Assembly (NCBI GenBank): GCA_020635235.1
Contig: JACKAF010000002.1
Coordinates: forward strand, 124,001-188,000
Direction of reading: 5' to 3'
Origin: Pseudobdellovibrionaceae bacterium
GTDB taxonomy: Bacteria > Bdellovibrionota > FAC87 > UBA2466 > JACKAF01
Length of the DNA stretch: 64,000 bases
Of the stretch, positions 35,518 through 44,237 are shown piece after piece (the first letter of the stretch is position 1; each line of letters starts with the position of its first letter). Made by a program: the position numbers and the translations under genes. Below the pieces are notes generated by a model, which was given only the letters and a program-made list of their open reading frames with translations, had not been told where the DNA came from and searched no databases.

Positions 35518-36296
35518 ATATTGAGAATAAAGTAGAACGAGTTTCAGCGCATTCACCCATGCAGAAACTTCTTTTTGCAGCGCTGTTCAGCATTAGTCTG
35601 GTGGGAGCGCTCGTGCTGCTTGCCGAACCGCTGGATTTTAGAGGCGGAATCGAACGTCTGGGTTGGTTCAAGATTGATGAAGTGTCAGTAGAATCGAGCT
35701 GGCCTCTGTCGACGGCAGAAGTGCGCAGTTGGCTACCGGTTCTTCAGGGACATAGTCTATTGGCCTTGGATGTGAATCCTCTTTTTCGCGATTTGCTGGA
35801 GAAGCCTTGGGTGAAGGGCGTTAGCATTCGGAAGAAATACCCCTCGACTCTTTTGGTTTCCGTGGAAACCAAAAAAGCTGCAGCGATCTCGCGGAAGGGC
35901 GACCAATTGTATTACGTGGATAGCGAGGGGAGTTTCATTCATCGAGTGACTCCTACGCTTGCCAAGGAATTGGATCTCCCGGTGGTGTCCATTCAGCGAC
36001 AGGCCGCTTTGGTGAAATGGGAGCTGGCTGAGGGCACAAAGTTACTTTCGCAGATTTCCGAAGGGCTTGGTTCTCAGTACAAGTTGTCAGAACTTGTGAT
36101 GGAAACCTACCCGTACTTCAAAGTCTATCTCAGTCGGCCCCGCGTCGAAGTGTTGTTCAGCGACAAGACGTGGAACGCACAGCTTCCCCGCCTCCGCCGT
36201 TTGCTCGATAGCCCGCCAAGTCAAATTCGCCAAATGGCGAGAATCAATTTGGTTTTTCCCAAAAAAGCTATTGTCAGCTCCCCCCTTTCAAACTAA
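35514..36296 (+). CDS. ftsQ: Cell division protein FtsQ
   Basis: A 260-residue bitopic inner-membrane divisome protein. A short cytoplasmic tail is followed by one membrane helix (about residues 20-40), a POTRA domain (WFKIDEVSVESSWPLSTAEV to YPSTLLVSVETKKAAAIS) and the beta domain that binds FtsL/FtsB. Sequence conservation is modest, as usual for FtsQ, but place just before ftsA and ftsZ is decisive. Confidence 0.9.
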   Translation: MNIENKVERVSAHSPMQKLLFAALFSISLVGALVLLAEPLDFRGGIERLGWFKIDEVSVESSWPLSTAEVRSWLPVLQGHSLLALDVNPLFRDLLEKPWVKGVSIRKKYPSTLLVSVETKKAAAISRKGDQLYYVDSEGSFIHRVTPTLAKELDLPVVSIQRQAALVKWELAEGTKLLSQISEGLGSQYKLSELVMETYPYFKVYLSRPRVEVLFSDKTWNAQLPRLRRLLDSPPSQIRQMARINLVFPKKAIVSSPLSN

Positions 36297-36408
36297 AGTC
36301 GTACTTAGGCCTCGGGTGTAAACCAGAGACCGTGTATTCGTTAGAAGCATTTCATAAAATTTTTTGCAGTTTAAAAAACAGTCGTACTTTCATAGGCGGG
36401 GCACAAAA

Positions 36409-37653
36409 ATGTCTGCAACAAAAAACGCGCCTAAACCTTCCGAAACAGTTGTTGGAATAGATTTCGGAACGACCAAGATCTGTGTTGTGATCGGGCAGGT
36501 TAAGGCTGGAAAGTTGGAGATTGTAGGGATAGGCAAACAGCCATCTTTGGGGATTCGCAAAGGTGTCGTCGTCAATATCCCTGCCACCGTGGAAGCCGTT
36601 TCGAAGGCAGTGGAAGTGGCTGAGCTCATGGCCGGATGCAAAGTTGAATCCGCTTACGTCGGGATTGCTGGTAGCCACATCGAGGGCTTCAACAGTGGCG
36701 GCGTGGTCGCCGTCAAGGACAAGGAAGTGGGCACCCAGGATGTGGAGCGCGCGATTGACGCCGCTAAGGCGGTCGCTATTCCACTCGATCGCGAAATTAT
36801 TCACGTCATCCCGCAGGAATTTTTGGTGAATGATCAAGACGGTGTGCGCGATCCGCTGGGGATGTCCGCCGTTCGACTTGAATCCAAAGTTCATATTGTC
36901 ACGGCCTCCAGCTCCGCCGCGCAAAACATCGTGAAGTGCGCAAACAAAGCTGGGATCCACGTCAACGATATTGTTTTGGAACCCTTGGCATCTGCAGAGG
37001 CCGTCTTAACTGCCGACGAGAAGGAACTCGGGGCGGGCGTGGTCGATATCGGCGGTGGGACAACAGATGTGGCGCTCTTCATCAGGGGAAGCATCGTTTA
37101 TACCGCCAGCGTTGCCATGGGTGGCAACCACATTACGAACGATATAGCTGTGGGCTTACGCACGTCTATTCAGGAGGCGGAGCAGATCAAGGTTGCTTAT
37201 GGGTGTGCGCTGAATTCGATGTTGCGCCAGGATGAGGTGATTACGGTACCTTCAGTCGGCGGAAAGCAGACAAAGGAAGTCTCGCGTTCTGTTTTAGCAA
37301 AAATCATCGAGCCACGCGTGGAAGAGATTTTCTCTCTGGTTAACAAGGAGATCTCCAACAGCGGTTACAAGCACATGATCTCCTCAGGGATTACGCTCAC
37401 CGGTGGAGCTTCGCTTATCGAAGGTGCCGCTGAGCTGGGAGAATTCATCTTAGAGATGCCGGTTAGACGGGGAGTCCCCCAAGGGGTCGGGGGACTGTCA
37501 GATGTTGTCCATTCACCAATGTACGCCACGGCGGTCGGGTTGGTTCGCTACGGACTCAGCCATCGTCAAAAAAACCGTTCCAAGCCGGGCTACGCGGGTA
37601 CGTATTCCAAGTTTATGGAACGGATGAAACACTGGTTGGGGGATGTGTTCTAG
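36409..37653 (+). CDS. ftsA: Cell division protein FtsA
   Basis: About 414 residues from ATG 36409; the frame runs back to a TTG at 36364 but the ATG gives the normal length. It is an actin-like ATPase that tethers FtsZ to the membrane. The phosphate-1 loop GIDFGTTKICVV, the VDIGGGTTDVALF phosphate-2 motif and the TLTGGASLIEGA adenosine motif are all visible. The C-terminal amphipathic helix ends KFMERMKHWLGDVF, the membrane-targeting sequence. It lies 44 bp before ftsZ. Confidence 0.97.
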   Translation: MSATKNAPKPSETVVGIDFGTTKICVVIGQVKAGKLEIVGIGKQPSLGIRKGVVVNIPATVEAVSKAVEVAELMAGCKVESAYVGIAGSHIEGFNSGGVVAVKDKEVGTQDVERAIDAAKAVAIPLDREIIHVIPQEFLVNDQDGVRDPLGMSAVRLESKVHIVTASSSAAQNIVKCANKAGIHVNDIVLEPLASAEAVLTADEKELGAGVVDIGGGTTDVALFIRGSIVYTASVAMGGNHITNDIAVGLRTSIQEAEQIKVAYGCALNSMLRQDEVITVPSVGGKQTKEVSRSVLAKIIEPRVEEIFSLVNKEISNSGYKHMISSGITLTGGASLIEGAAELGEFILEMPVRRGVPQGVGGLSDVVHSPMYATAVGLVRYGLSHRQKNRSKPGYAGTYSKFMERMKHWLGDVF

Positions 37654-37697
37654 GGCGGGCGCCTTAGAGCCATTCTTCATTCCGCAGGAGGTAAGGA

Positions 37698-38876
37698 ATG
37701 TTTGACATCGTAGAAAAAGAACAGAGCAAGGGCGCCAAGATCAAGGTGATCGGCGTGGGTGGCGGAGGCAGCAACGCGGTCACCACGATGATCAATTTAG
37801 GTTTGGGCGGCGTGGAATTCATTGCGGCCAATACCGACGCTCAGGCTCTTGATAAGAACCCTGCAGCCACACACATCCAGCTTGGCAACGAGTTAACCAA
37901 AGGCTTAGGCGCAGGAGCGAACCCCGAGATTGGTAAGAAGGCGGCTCTCGAAGACAGCTCCAAGGTCTCGGAATTGCTCTACGGCACGGACATGGTGTTT
38001 ATCACTGCGGGCATGGGCGGTGGTACCGGCACGGGTGGTGCCCCCATTATCGCCAACATCGCTCGCGAAGCGGGCGCCTTGACCGTTGGTGTGGTGACAA
38101 AGCCTTTCAACTTTGAAGGCAAGAAGCGTCGCAAGAACGCGGATCAGGGAATAAACGAACTCCGCGAAGCGGTCGATACATTGATCTGTATCCCGAACCA
38201 GCGCCTGCTCTACATCGCTAACGAAACAACCAGCATGGTGGAATGTTTCAAAAAGGCTGACGAAGTGCTTTACCAGGCGGTCAAAGGGATTTCTGATTTG
38301 ATCAATATCCGAGGGCTTATCAACCTGGATTTCGCAGACGTCCGTACGGTGATGTCAGCCAAGGGAATGGCGCTTATGGGGACCGGAGTGGCTTCGGGTG
38401 AAAACCGCGCCGTGGAAGCCGCTAAGAAAGCCATCGCGTCTCCACTGCTTGAAGACGTTTCGATCAACGGCGCTACGGGCATCATTATCAATATCACTGG
38501 TGGTCCCGACATGACGCTTTTTGAAGTGAATGAAGCTTCATCGCTCATCACCGAAGAGGCCGATGAAAACGCCGAGATCATTTTCGGTTCGGTCATCGAC
38601 GAAGATCTGAAGGACGAAATTCGTGTCACGGTGATCGCGACGGGTTTCAACCCGCCCAGCCAAAGCCCGGCGGTGGAAAAGCCCGTGCGGGAAGACGAGC
38701 CGGTTCGGATCTCTGCTCAGGCCAACGTGGTGGACACCCCCGTGCAGGCGACGGGAGAGAAGAGTCAAAAGGTGGACCTACAGTCCGCACGGAATCTGGC
38801 GCGCGAAATCGGTAAGCGATTCTTCGAAACTGAAGAGTATGACATCCCGACTTTTCTGCGCAGACAGCACGACTAG
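37698..38876 (+). CDS. ftsZ: Cell division protein FtsZ
   Basis: A 392-residue tubulin-like GTPase that forms the division ring. The tubulin signature GGGTGTGG is at residues 107-114, the N-terminal GVGGGGSNAV at 19-28, and the C-terminal peptide DIPTFLRR, which binds FtsA, is almost at the end. A spacer of about 45 residues precedes it. A perfect AGGAGGT ribosome site starts it, and a strong hairpin follows. Confidence 0.98.
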   Translation: MFDIVEKEQSKGAKIKVIGVGGGGSNAVTTMINLGLGGVEFIAANTDAQALDKNPAATHIQLGNELTKGLGAGANPEIGKKAALEDSSKVSELLYGTDMVFITAGMGGGTGTGGAPIIANIAREAGALTVGVVTKPFNFEGKKRRKNADQGINELREAVDTLICIPNQRLLYIANETTSMVECFKKADEVLYQAVKGISDLINIRGLINLDFADVRTVMSAKGMALMGTGVASGENRAVEAAKKAIASPLLEDVSINGATGIIINITGGPDMTLFEVNEASSLITEEADENAEIIFGSVIDEDLKDEIRVTVIATGFNPPSQSPAVEKPVREDEPVRISAQANVVDTPVQATGEKSQKVDLQSARNLAREIGKRFFETEEYDIPTFLRRQHD

Positions 38877-38903
38877 TCTAGTAATATCAGGAGCTTAAAT
38901 GGT

Positions 38904-38937
38904 GGGGGGATCTCGCGACGCATCGCGAAATCCCCCC
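38904..38937 (+). terminator. Long hairpin after ftsZ
   Basis: GGGGGGAT pairs with ATCCCCCC, and inside them TCGCGA pairs with TCGCGA around a CGCA loop, with a single mismatch between the two stems. It lies 27 bases after the ftsZ stop. No T run follows, so termination may depend on Rho, or the structure may protect the mRNA 3' end. Confidence 0.55.
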
Positions 38938-38961
38938 TAGCCTTTGGGGCTCAATTTCCGA

Positions 38962-38967
38962 TATAAT
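38962..38967 (+). promoter_or_regulatory. Candidate -10 box for the 98-residue exported protein
   Basis: A perfect TATAAT in AT-rich sequence 51 bases before the TTG start at 39018 and just after the ftsZ hairpin. No good -35 is found at 16-18 bases, so this is a partial promoter match only. Confidence 0.3.
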
Positions 38968-39017
38968 ATTAGAGACTCACGTAAATCACTCAAATCTGAA
39001 GACAAAAGGGGTTTTGA

Positions 39018-39314
39018 TTGAAAGCCATCGCAATATTGATCCTGTTTTTTTGTCTCACCTCAATGGCTGAGGTCATGGAGCCGGTCCCGCGGGCCGGAGG
39101 GCAACAGGACCATTTCAAGCAAAACGCTCGGGGCCCTGCGAGTGCGCAGGGACGTCCGGTAGTTAATCCGGAGGTCGAGGATTTGGTGAACACAGTGGAA
39201 GACACTAACGCGGCAGTAGCGCCCAGCCTCGATGGTTTTGCGATCCCTCGCCGAAGCCGCAACACCGGCGAACTCAGTGGCGATCCTGGATTTCAGGGCC
39301 TCTTCGGTAACTAG
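39018..39314 (+). CDS. Small exported protein of unknown function
   Basis: A 98-residue protein that starts at TTG 39018 with AAGGGG seven bases upstream. Residues 1 to about 17 form a signal peptide (KAIAILILFFCLTSMAEV). The mature part is short, unstructured-looking and rich in Gly, Pro, Asn and Gln with no cysteine. No family is recognised. It lies between ftsZ and a convergent small membrane protein gene, whose stop is eight bases past its own. Confidence 0.55.
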   Translation: MKAIAILILFFCLTSMAEVMEPVPRAGGQQDHFKQNARGPASAQGRPVVNPEVEDLVNTVEDTNAAVAPSLDGFAIPRRSRNTGELSGDPGFQGLFGN

Positions 39315-39321
39315 CCCTCCG

Positions 39322-39438
39322 CTATGGCAGAAGTAGAATCAAAAGAGTCAGGTACACTAGAGCCAAGTATCCCCATGTCGTGTGGAAAAAGCTTTCCAGC
39401 CTCCTACGACTTCGACTAAACGAATCCGATTTCTGCAT
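39322..39438 (-). CDS. 38-residue small membrane protein
   Basis: An ATG at 39438 is preceded by a perfect AAGGAGG at the best spacing. The frame encodes 38 residues: a basic, Ser/Arg-rich N-terminus (MQKSDSFSRSRRRLESFF) followed by one hydrophobic helix (WGYLALVYLTLLILLLP) that reaches the stop. The positive N-terminus suggests an N-in, C-out single-pass protein. A plausible sigma-70 promoter lies upstream. Function is unknown; small proteins like this often bind and tune larger membrane complexes. It lies just past motB, transcribed in the same direction. Confidence 0.7.
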   Translation of the reverse strand: MQKSDSFSRSRRRLESFFHTTWGYLALVYLTLLILLLP

Positions 39439-39510
39439 AACGCCTCCTTTTCTTCGTAGTTAAGAAAATCGGAACGATCTAGTTCTCCGGCCTTAAAAGG
39501 TTTCAATTAA

Positions 39511-39538
39511 AATTTAGGAAAGCTTTGCTGAGGGTCAA
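39511..39538 (-). promoter_or_regulatory. Candidate sigma-70 promoter for the 38-residue protein
   Basis: On the minus strand TTGACC (39538-39533) and TAAATT (39516-39511) are separated by 16 bases in AT-rich DNA, about 75 bases before the small gene's start. Confidence 0.45.
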
Positions 39539-39573
39539 GTCCAATGAAAAGTCTGTGATATTAAGTACTTAGA

Positions 39574-40347
39574 TTACCAGGGTAGCTGGCGCACGTCGGT
39601 GTGAGCGGTGATAACGGCGATTTCTACGCGCCGATTCCGCGCGCGGCCGTCTGGAGTGGAGTTGTCGGCGATCGGGCGTTTGTCGCCATAACCGGCAATG
39701 GAGATTTTATCCTGCGGGTATTCTGCGGCTTCTACCAGAAACTTCACGACATTTGTGGATCGCTCTAGCGATAGCTGCCAGTTATTCACGCTGGCGGGGC
39801 GACGATCGTCGGTGTGCCCCTCAATTTGAATCTGAGTACCAAGGCTGCTCAGTCGCTTACCCATTTCAAAAAGAAATGACGCATTTTCACGCTTTATCTT
39901 CGAGCTTCCTGAGTTGAAGAGAAGGCGTTCGGCCAAGCGTATGCGGAAGCCGTCCTTCGTAGCGAAGACTTCAATATCGTGAGGTGCGACGCTTAGGCCT
40001 GTGTTTTTTTCAAAGAGCTTCTGGATGTTTTTTTCGGCCCGCTCCATTTCGTTTCGACTGGAGGGTTGCATCCCCTGATCGGCGGGAGAGGGGGGGACGT
40101 GAGCCCCGTGATCGGGCTCGCTCTCAAAAGGTTTGAACGGTACGCCCTTCAATGGGAATACCCCGCCTCCCGACATCATCGCCTGGCGAATGCTTGCGAC
40201 GGCTTCTTGGTACTTCGCTTTGTCGGTTTGGGAGAGTGCGTAGAGCACAGTGAAAAACGCAAAGAGCAGGGTGATAAAGTCGGCGTAAGAAACCAGCCAA
40301 CGTTCAAGGTTTTCGTGCTCTTCGTGTTTTTTCTTACGAATTCCCAC
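39574..40347 (-). CDS. motB: Flagellar motor protein MotB
   Basis: A 257-residue stator subunit. A single N-terminal membrane helix (about residues 18-40) carries the ion-binding Asp23 in the conserved SYADFITLLFAFF. A Pro/Gly linker follows, and the C-terminal OmpA-like peptidoglycan-binding domain has IQIEGHTDDRRP and the LSLERSTNVVKFL and GYGDKRPIADN motifs. It starts at GTG immediately after the motA stop. Proton versus sodium use cannot be read safely. Confidence 0.96.
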   Translation of the reverse strand: MGIRKKKHEEHENLERWLVSYADFITLLFAFFTVLYALSQTDKAKYQEAVASIRQAMMSGGGVFPLKGVPFKPFESEPDHGAHVPPSPADQGMQPSSRNEMERAEKNIQKLFEKNTGLSVAPHDIEVFATKDGFRIRLAERLLFNSGSSKIKRENASFLFEMGKRLSSLGTQIQIEGHTDDRRPASVNNWQLSLERSTNVVKFLVEAAEYPQDKISIAGYGDKRPIADNSTPDGRARNRRVEIAVITAHTDVRQLPW

Positions 40348-41148
40348 TTAGGCCGCCCTCTGCTGTGCGCCTTGGGGGGCGCCTTCAGCTCCGGCGCCGG
40401 CGTGGGCACCGTGGCCTGTCATGGCACGCAATCGTTCTTCAATGATGCGTGGGTTGAGGCCGTTTTGAATTCCCATCAGGCCGGTATAAATAAGCTTCTT
40501 TTCCATGCTTTCCATCAGTGCAAACTTCTTCAGTTTGTTGCCGATTGGAAGCAGCACAAGGTTCGCGCCGCCTACCCCGTAAACGGTCGCCACAAAGGCG
40601 ACGGCGATGCCCGCCCCGAGCTTGCTGGAGTCCGACAAGTTTGCCATCACGTGGATGAGACCCAGTACCGCTCCTAAAATTCCGATCGTGGGGCTGAAAC
40701 CTCCCGCCGTTTCCCAGACTTTGGCAGCGGCCAAAGCTTCTTCTTCGTGGTGTTCGATTTCTTCTTCCATCATCTCCGCGAGAACTGCTGGATCATAACC
40801 GTCAATTACGTGGCGCAAATGACTCTGCAGGAATGGGTTCGTAACGGATCCCAAAGCTTTGTCCATGGCGACCAAACCTTCGCGTCGGGCGAGTGCCGCT
40901 AATTTCGAAAGTTCTGTTATCAGCGCCGTATGATCCGGAAGCCCTTTAAAAAACACTCGTGGGAGACCTTGGAGAGCTCTCACAAAGTCTGGGGTTGAGC
41001 TGCTAAGTAGCACGGCGCCGATCGTGCCACCAAAAACGATCATGGCTGCCGTGGGCTGAATCAATTGCTCGATGTGACCGCCTTCGAGGACGTTTCCGAG
41101 CAGAATCGCGCCGACGCCAATAATTACTCCAAGCCAGCTAAGAATCAT
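40348..41148 (-). CDS. motA: Flagellar motor protein MotA
   Basis: A 266-residue stator subunit with four membrane helices and a cytoplasmic loop rich in charged residues (LAALARREGLVAMDKAL) that contacts FliG. The conserved GGFSPTIGILGAVLGLIHVM helix contains the Pro important for torque. A Gly/Ala/His/Gln-rich tail of about 20 residues is an unusual addition at the end. It overlaps flbD by four bases and abuts motB. Confidence 0.96.
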   Translation of the reverse strand: MILSWLGVIIGVGAILLGNVLEGGHIEQLIQPTAAMIVFGGTIGAVLLSSSTPDFVRALQGLPRVFFKGLPDHTALITELSKLAALARREGLVAMDKALGSVTNPFLQSHLRHVIDGYDPAVLAEMMEEEIEHHEEEALAAAKVWETAGGFSPTIGILGAVLGLIHVMANLSDSSKLGAGIAVAFVATVYGVGGANLVLLPIGNKLKKFALMESMEKKLIYTGLMGIQNGLNPRIIEERLRAMTGHGAHAGAGAEGAPQGAQQRAA

Positions 41149-41348
41149 AACTTTTCCCCTTTAGGAGCATTCAGAATTTCTTTCTTGTACTCTTTGAACG
41201 CCGCTGCGACTTCATTTGCTTTTTCGCGAACTATTAGTTTTAGCCCGGTGGTAAGCGTGATGACGGTATCGGGAGTATCTTCGACGCTTTGGATCCAATC
41301 TGCGTTTATCAGAATCTCCGAGCCATCAAATTTGGTCAGGCGAATCAC
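41145..41348 (-). CDS. flbD: FlbD/SwrD family flagellar protein
   Basis: A 67-residue protein that matches the FlbD family of small flagellar proteins (MIRLTKFDGSEILINADWIQ, then TVITLTTGLKLIVRE). The Bacillus homologue, SwrD, increases stator power, which suits its place first in the flbD-motA-motB unit. It starts at GTG 41348 with GGAGGAG seven bases upstream. It should not be confused with Caulobacter FlbD, a sigma-54 activator. Confidence 0.92.
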   Translation of the reverse strand: MIRLTKFDGSEILINADWIQSVEDTPDTVITLTTGLKLIVREKANEVAAAFKEYKKEILNAPKGEKL

Positions 41349-41368
41349 GTCCTAGCTCCTCCCCTGTC

Positions 41369-41396
41369 TTATCGGTCATTTTGTGCGTGAAGCTTA
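41369..41396 (-). promoter_or_regulatory. Candidate sigma-28 promoter of the flbD-motA-motB operon
   Basis: On the minus strand ACCGATAA (41376-41369) matches the FliA -10 consensus GCCGATAA in seven of eight bases, and TAAGCTTC (41396-41389) partly matches the -35 TAAAGTTT, with 12 bases between instead of 11. It lies 21 bases before the flbD start. Class 3 control by FliA is normal for stator genes. Confidence 0.45.
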
Positions 41397-41509
41397 CCGG
41401 TTGCCTAGAGTTGGCGGGAGAAACTACAATCAAAAAGAGGCGGGTAACGCAGCCAATTAGATATTTTCGGTCGGTTCACAGAAAAACTTTAGCGGGGCAG
41501 GAACTTTCT

Positions 41510-42067
41510 ATGAAAATCTACACCAAAACCGGGGACGAGGGAAAAACAGGGCTTTTTGGAGGAGGCAGAGTGTCGAAAGCCGCCCCCCGCATAGCCGCCT
41601 ACGGGGACGTGGATGAGCTAAACGCGGTCGTGGGCCTGGCCCACGCGGAGAGCCGCCATGAGCCGCTGCGCAAGGCCCTGGTGGAGGTCCAGAACACGCT
41701 TTTTACGATCGGGGGTCAGCTCGCGACACCTGACGAAGAGAAACAAAGCTTTGAAGTTGTCACCTCGGCGCACATAGATTCCCTGGAGCGTCAGATGGAC
41801 GTTATTTCGGAAACCTTGCCGGAGCTCAAACACTTTATTTTGCCTGGCGGAAGCAGAGTCGCCGCGAGTTTGCATCTGGCGCGAACAGTTTGCCGACGTG
41901 CCGAGCGTAGTGTGGTCGCACTCAGCTTGCTCCCGGGTGAGCACGTGGATCGCTGGCTGCTAATTTATATGAACCGCCTGAGTGATTTCTTGTTCGTCTT
42001 GGCTCGCCTGGCAAACCAGCTAGAAAAGTGCGACGATACGATTTGGATCGCGAACAAAAAGTCCTAG
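41510..42067 (+). CDS. Cob(I)yrinic acid a,c-diamide adenosyltransferase, PduO type
   Basis: About 185 residues from ATG 41510, with AGGA seven bases before it; the longer frame to 41381 adds 43 residues that are not in the family. The ATP-binding signature YTKTGDEGKTGLFGG at the N-terminus, the GDVDELNAVVGLA block and the C-terminal RRAERSVV and NRLSDFLFVLAR motifs are diagnostic. It makes adenosylcobalamin from corrinoid and ATP. Its 3' end is six bases from the convergent feoB stop. Confidence 0.94.
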   Translation: MKIYTKTGDEGKTGLFGGGRVSKAAPRIAAYGDVDELNAVVGLAHAESRHEPLRKALVEVQNTLFTIGGQLATPDEEKQSFEVVTSAHIDSLERQMDVISETLPELKHFILPGGSRVAASLHLARTVCRRAERSVVALSLLPGEHVDRWLLIYMNRLSDFLFVLARLANQLEKCDDTIWIANKKS

Positions 42068-42072
42068 GCCTC

Positions 42073-43962
42073 TTAGGCTGACAGCAAGACCGTACCGATT
42101 TGGTAGGTCAGCATCGCAAAGACATACGCCATCACCAATAGCGTCAAGAAGTTCGCCCCTGTCCACAGCCAGGAGTTGGTCTCGCGCTTTGTGACAGCAA
42201 AAGTTGCCAGGCACTGCGGTGAAAATACATACCAAACGAGCAATGCGAGAGCGGTCGGAAGCGGCCAGGCCGTTTGCAGTTTCTCAACAAGTGAGCGTTC
42301 GACTTCTCCCTCGTCTTCGCTCTCCACGGCGAAAACGGTTGCAAGCGAGCTGACCATTACTTCGCGTGCGGCAAAACCCGGGATGAGTCCCGTGGCAATT
42401 CGCCAGTCAAAGCCCAACGGGCGCAACACGGGTTCAATCGCGTTCCCAATCTTCCCCGCCAGGCTGTATTGGATCGCGGGCTCAGTTGCGTTCTCGGGCG
42501 CTTTGGGGAAACTCGCCAGCCCCCACAGGATCATCGACGTAATGAGAATGTACTTTCCTGCGCGTCGGAGAAAAATCTTGGCACGTTCCCACAGGCCGAA
42601 TCCGATATTGCGAACGCTGGGCCGCTTGTAAGTAGGAAGCTCCATCATGAACGATGGGGCGGGCCCCCTAAGGCTCGTTTTCTTGAGCACCCAGGCAACG
42701 ATGAGCGCGAATGCGATGCCGATCAGATATAGGCCAAGAAGGACCAGGCCTTGGAGTCCAAAGAACCCAAAAACCGTTGCGTTGGGGATGAAAGCGGCAA
42801 TGAGCAGCGCGTACACCGGTAAACGCGCGGAGCAAGTCATCAGAGGGGCGATGAAAATGGTTGCGAGCCGGTCGCGGCGGTTTGAAATGGTTCGCGTAGC
42901 CATGATGCCCGGTATGGCACAAGCAAAAGACGACAAGAGCGGGATAAAGGCGCGTCCATGCAGCCCAACTTTCCCCATGGAGCGATCCATCAGGAATGCG
43001 GCTCGCGCCATGTAACCGGAATCTTCCAGAATCAAGATAAAAAGGAACAGAATAAGAATCTGCGGGAGAAAAACGAGCACCGAACCGACACCCGCAATAA
43101 TACCGTCGACGAGAAGACTCTGTAAGGGACCCTCGGGCAAGACGCCAGACGCCAATACACCAAAACTCTCCACGCCCGCTTCAATGAGATCCATAAAGGG
43201 TTCCGCCCACGCGAAAACAGCCTGGAACATGAATGCCATGATGGTCAAAAGAATGACATGGCCAAACCATGGGTGCAGCACAACGTCATCTATGCGTCGG
43301 GTCCACTCGGCGGCCCGACCCTTGGATTTGGTCGCGAGTTTCATGATGCGATCGACTTCGGTAAAGCGCGCGCGCAGCTCATCCGGACTAGGGCGGTGCC
43401 AAACAATCTGAACCGGCTGCGAAGCCCGGACGCGCGCTAAAGCCTCTTCCACCTTATCCAGAAGAGTCGCCGTACCCTCCTTGCGAACCGCGATTGTAGG
43501 CACGACAGGAATGAGAAGCTCCTTCTCCAAAACCACCAGGTCGAGTTCGATGCCGCGATTTTCAGCGAGATCCATCATATTGAGCGCAAGAACGACGGGT
43601 TTCCCTAGGGCCCGAATCTCCAGTACAAAATTGAGGCAGCGTTCGAGGTTAGTGGCGTCGGCAACGGCAACCAACACAGAAGGGGCTTCCACATCCGCGC
43701 GCTTGTTCAATAGCACTTCAAGAGCGATTTCTTCATCTGGAGACTTCGGATCCAGACTGTAGGTACCGGGCAAATCCAAAAGTTTCAGCGTATGTCCCTT
43801 CGGGGTCACCGCAATGCCCTCGCGGCGTTCCACCGTTACGCCGGGGTAATTGGCGACTTTCTGGCGGTTACCGGTGAGAGCGTTGAACAAAGCGGTCTTG
43901 CCGCAATTAGGATTTCCCGTCAAAGCTACCAAAGGTGCTGGTACAGTCGCAGGCGTGTTCAT
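42073..43962 (-). CDS. feoB: Ferrous iron transporter FeoB
   Basis: A 629-residue inner-membrane Fe(II) transporter with an N-terminal GTPase domain: G1 GNPNCGKTALFN at about residues 16-27, G3 DLPGTYS, and G4 NMMD. Two Gate/nucleoside-recognition-like domains with about ten membrane helices follow, including PLLSSFACAIPGIMATRTI. Length is on the short side of the family. It shares one base with the feoA stop, so FeoA and FeoB are coupled. Confidence 0.96.
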   Translation of the reverse strand: MNTPATVPAPLVALTGNPNCGKTALFNALTGNRQKVANYPGVTVERREGIAVTPKGHTLKLLDLPGTYSLDPKSPDEEIALEVLLNKRADVEAPSVLVAVADATNLERCLNFVLEIRALGKPVVLALNMMDLAENRGIELDLVVLEKELLIPVVPTIAVRKEGTATLLDKVEEALARVRASQPVQIVWHRPSPDELRARFTEVDRIMKLATKSKGRAAEWTRRIDDVVLHPWFGHVILLTIMAFMFQAVFAWAEPFMDLIEAGVESFGVLASGVLPEGPLQSLLVDGIIAGVGSVLVFLPQILILFLFILILEDSGYMARAAFLMDRSMGKVGLHGRAFIPLLSSFACAIPGIMATRTISNRRDRLATIFIAPLMTCSARLPVYALLIAAFIPNATVFGFFGLQGLVLLGLYLIGIAFALIVAWVLKKTSLRGPAPSFMMELPTYKRPSVRNIGFGLWERAKIFLRRAGKYILITSMILWGLASFPKAPENATEPAIQYSLAGKIGNAIEPVLRPLGFDWRIATGLIPGFAAREVMVSSLATVFAVESEDEGEVERSLVEKLQTAWPLPTALALLVWYVFSPQCLATFAVTKRETNSWLWTGANFLTLLVMAYVFAMLTYQIGTVLLSA

Positions 43963-44237
43963 TACTCCGAGTCCTCCAAGACTTCTACATAGTCAGCTTC
44001 GTCGCGTCGCAGGCCGACGAGCGCTCCGCGGACGCTTACCGCAATAGGATCGCCGCTAATAGGGGCTTCATGTAAAACTTCCACGCGAGAACCTTCTACC
44101 AAACCCATTTCCAGAAGGCGTTCGGTTAAACCCTCTTTCTCAGGTTTGTCTTCTCGCATCGGGCCACTACCGACAGAAACGATCGTTCCCTTTTCTCCGC
44201 ATTGCATGTGACCCAGCAGCCTCGTAATCTTGCTCAT
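43962..44237 (-). CDS. feoA: Ferrous iron transport protein FeoA
   Basis: A 91-residue cytosolic SH3-fold protein that supports FeoB. It shows the FeoA core: GEKGTIVSVG, then LLEMGLVEGSRVEVLHEAP, then DPIAVSVRGALVGLRRDEA. It overlaps the ArsR-family gene upstream by four bases and feoB by one. Confidence 0.93.
   Translation of the reverse strand: MSKITRLLGHMQCGEKGTIVSVGSGPMREDKPEKEGLTERLLEMGLVEGSRVEVLHEAPISGDPIAVSVRGALVGLRRDEADYVEVLEDSE

Noticed and set aside
36352..36960. 202-codon minus-strand frame inside ftsA
   Set aside because: Shadow of ftsA; the real ftsA motifs use the other strand.
39384..39397. GGAAAAAGCTTTCC resembling the flagellar enhancer palindromes
   Set aside because: Spacing between the arms is four, not three, and it lies inside the small membrane protein gene with no sigma-54 promoter near.
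40066..40677. 203-codon plus-strand frame across motB and motA
   Set aside because: Antisense to two well-supported stator genes; no start signal.
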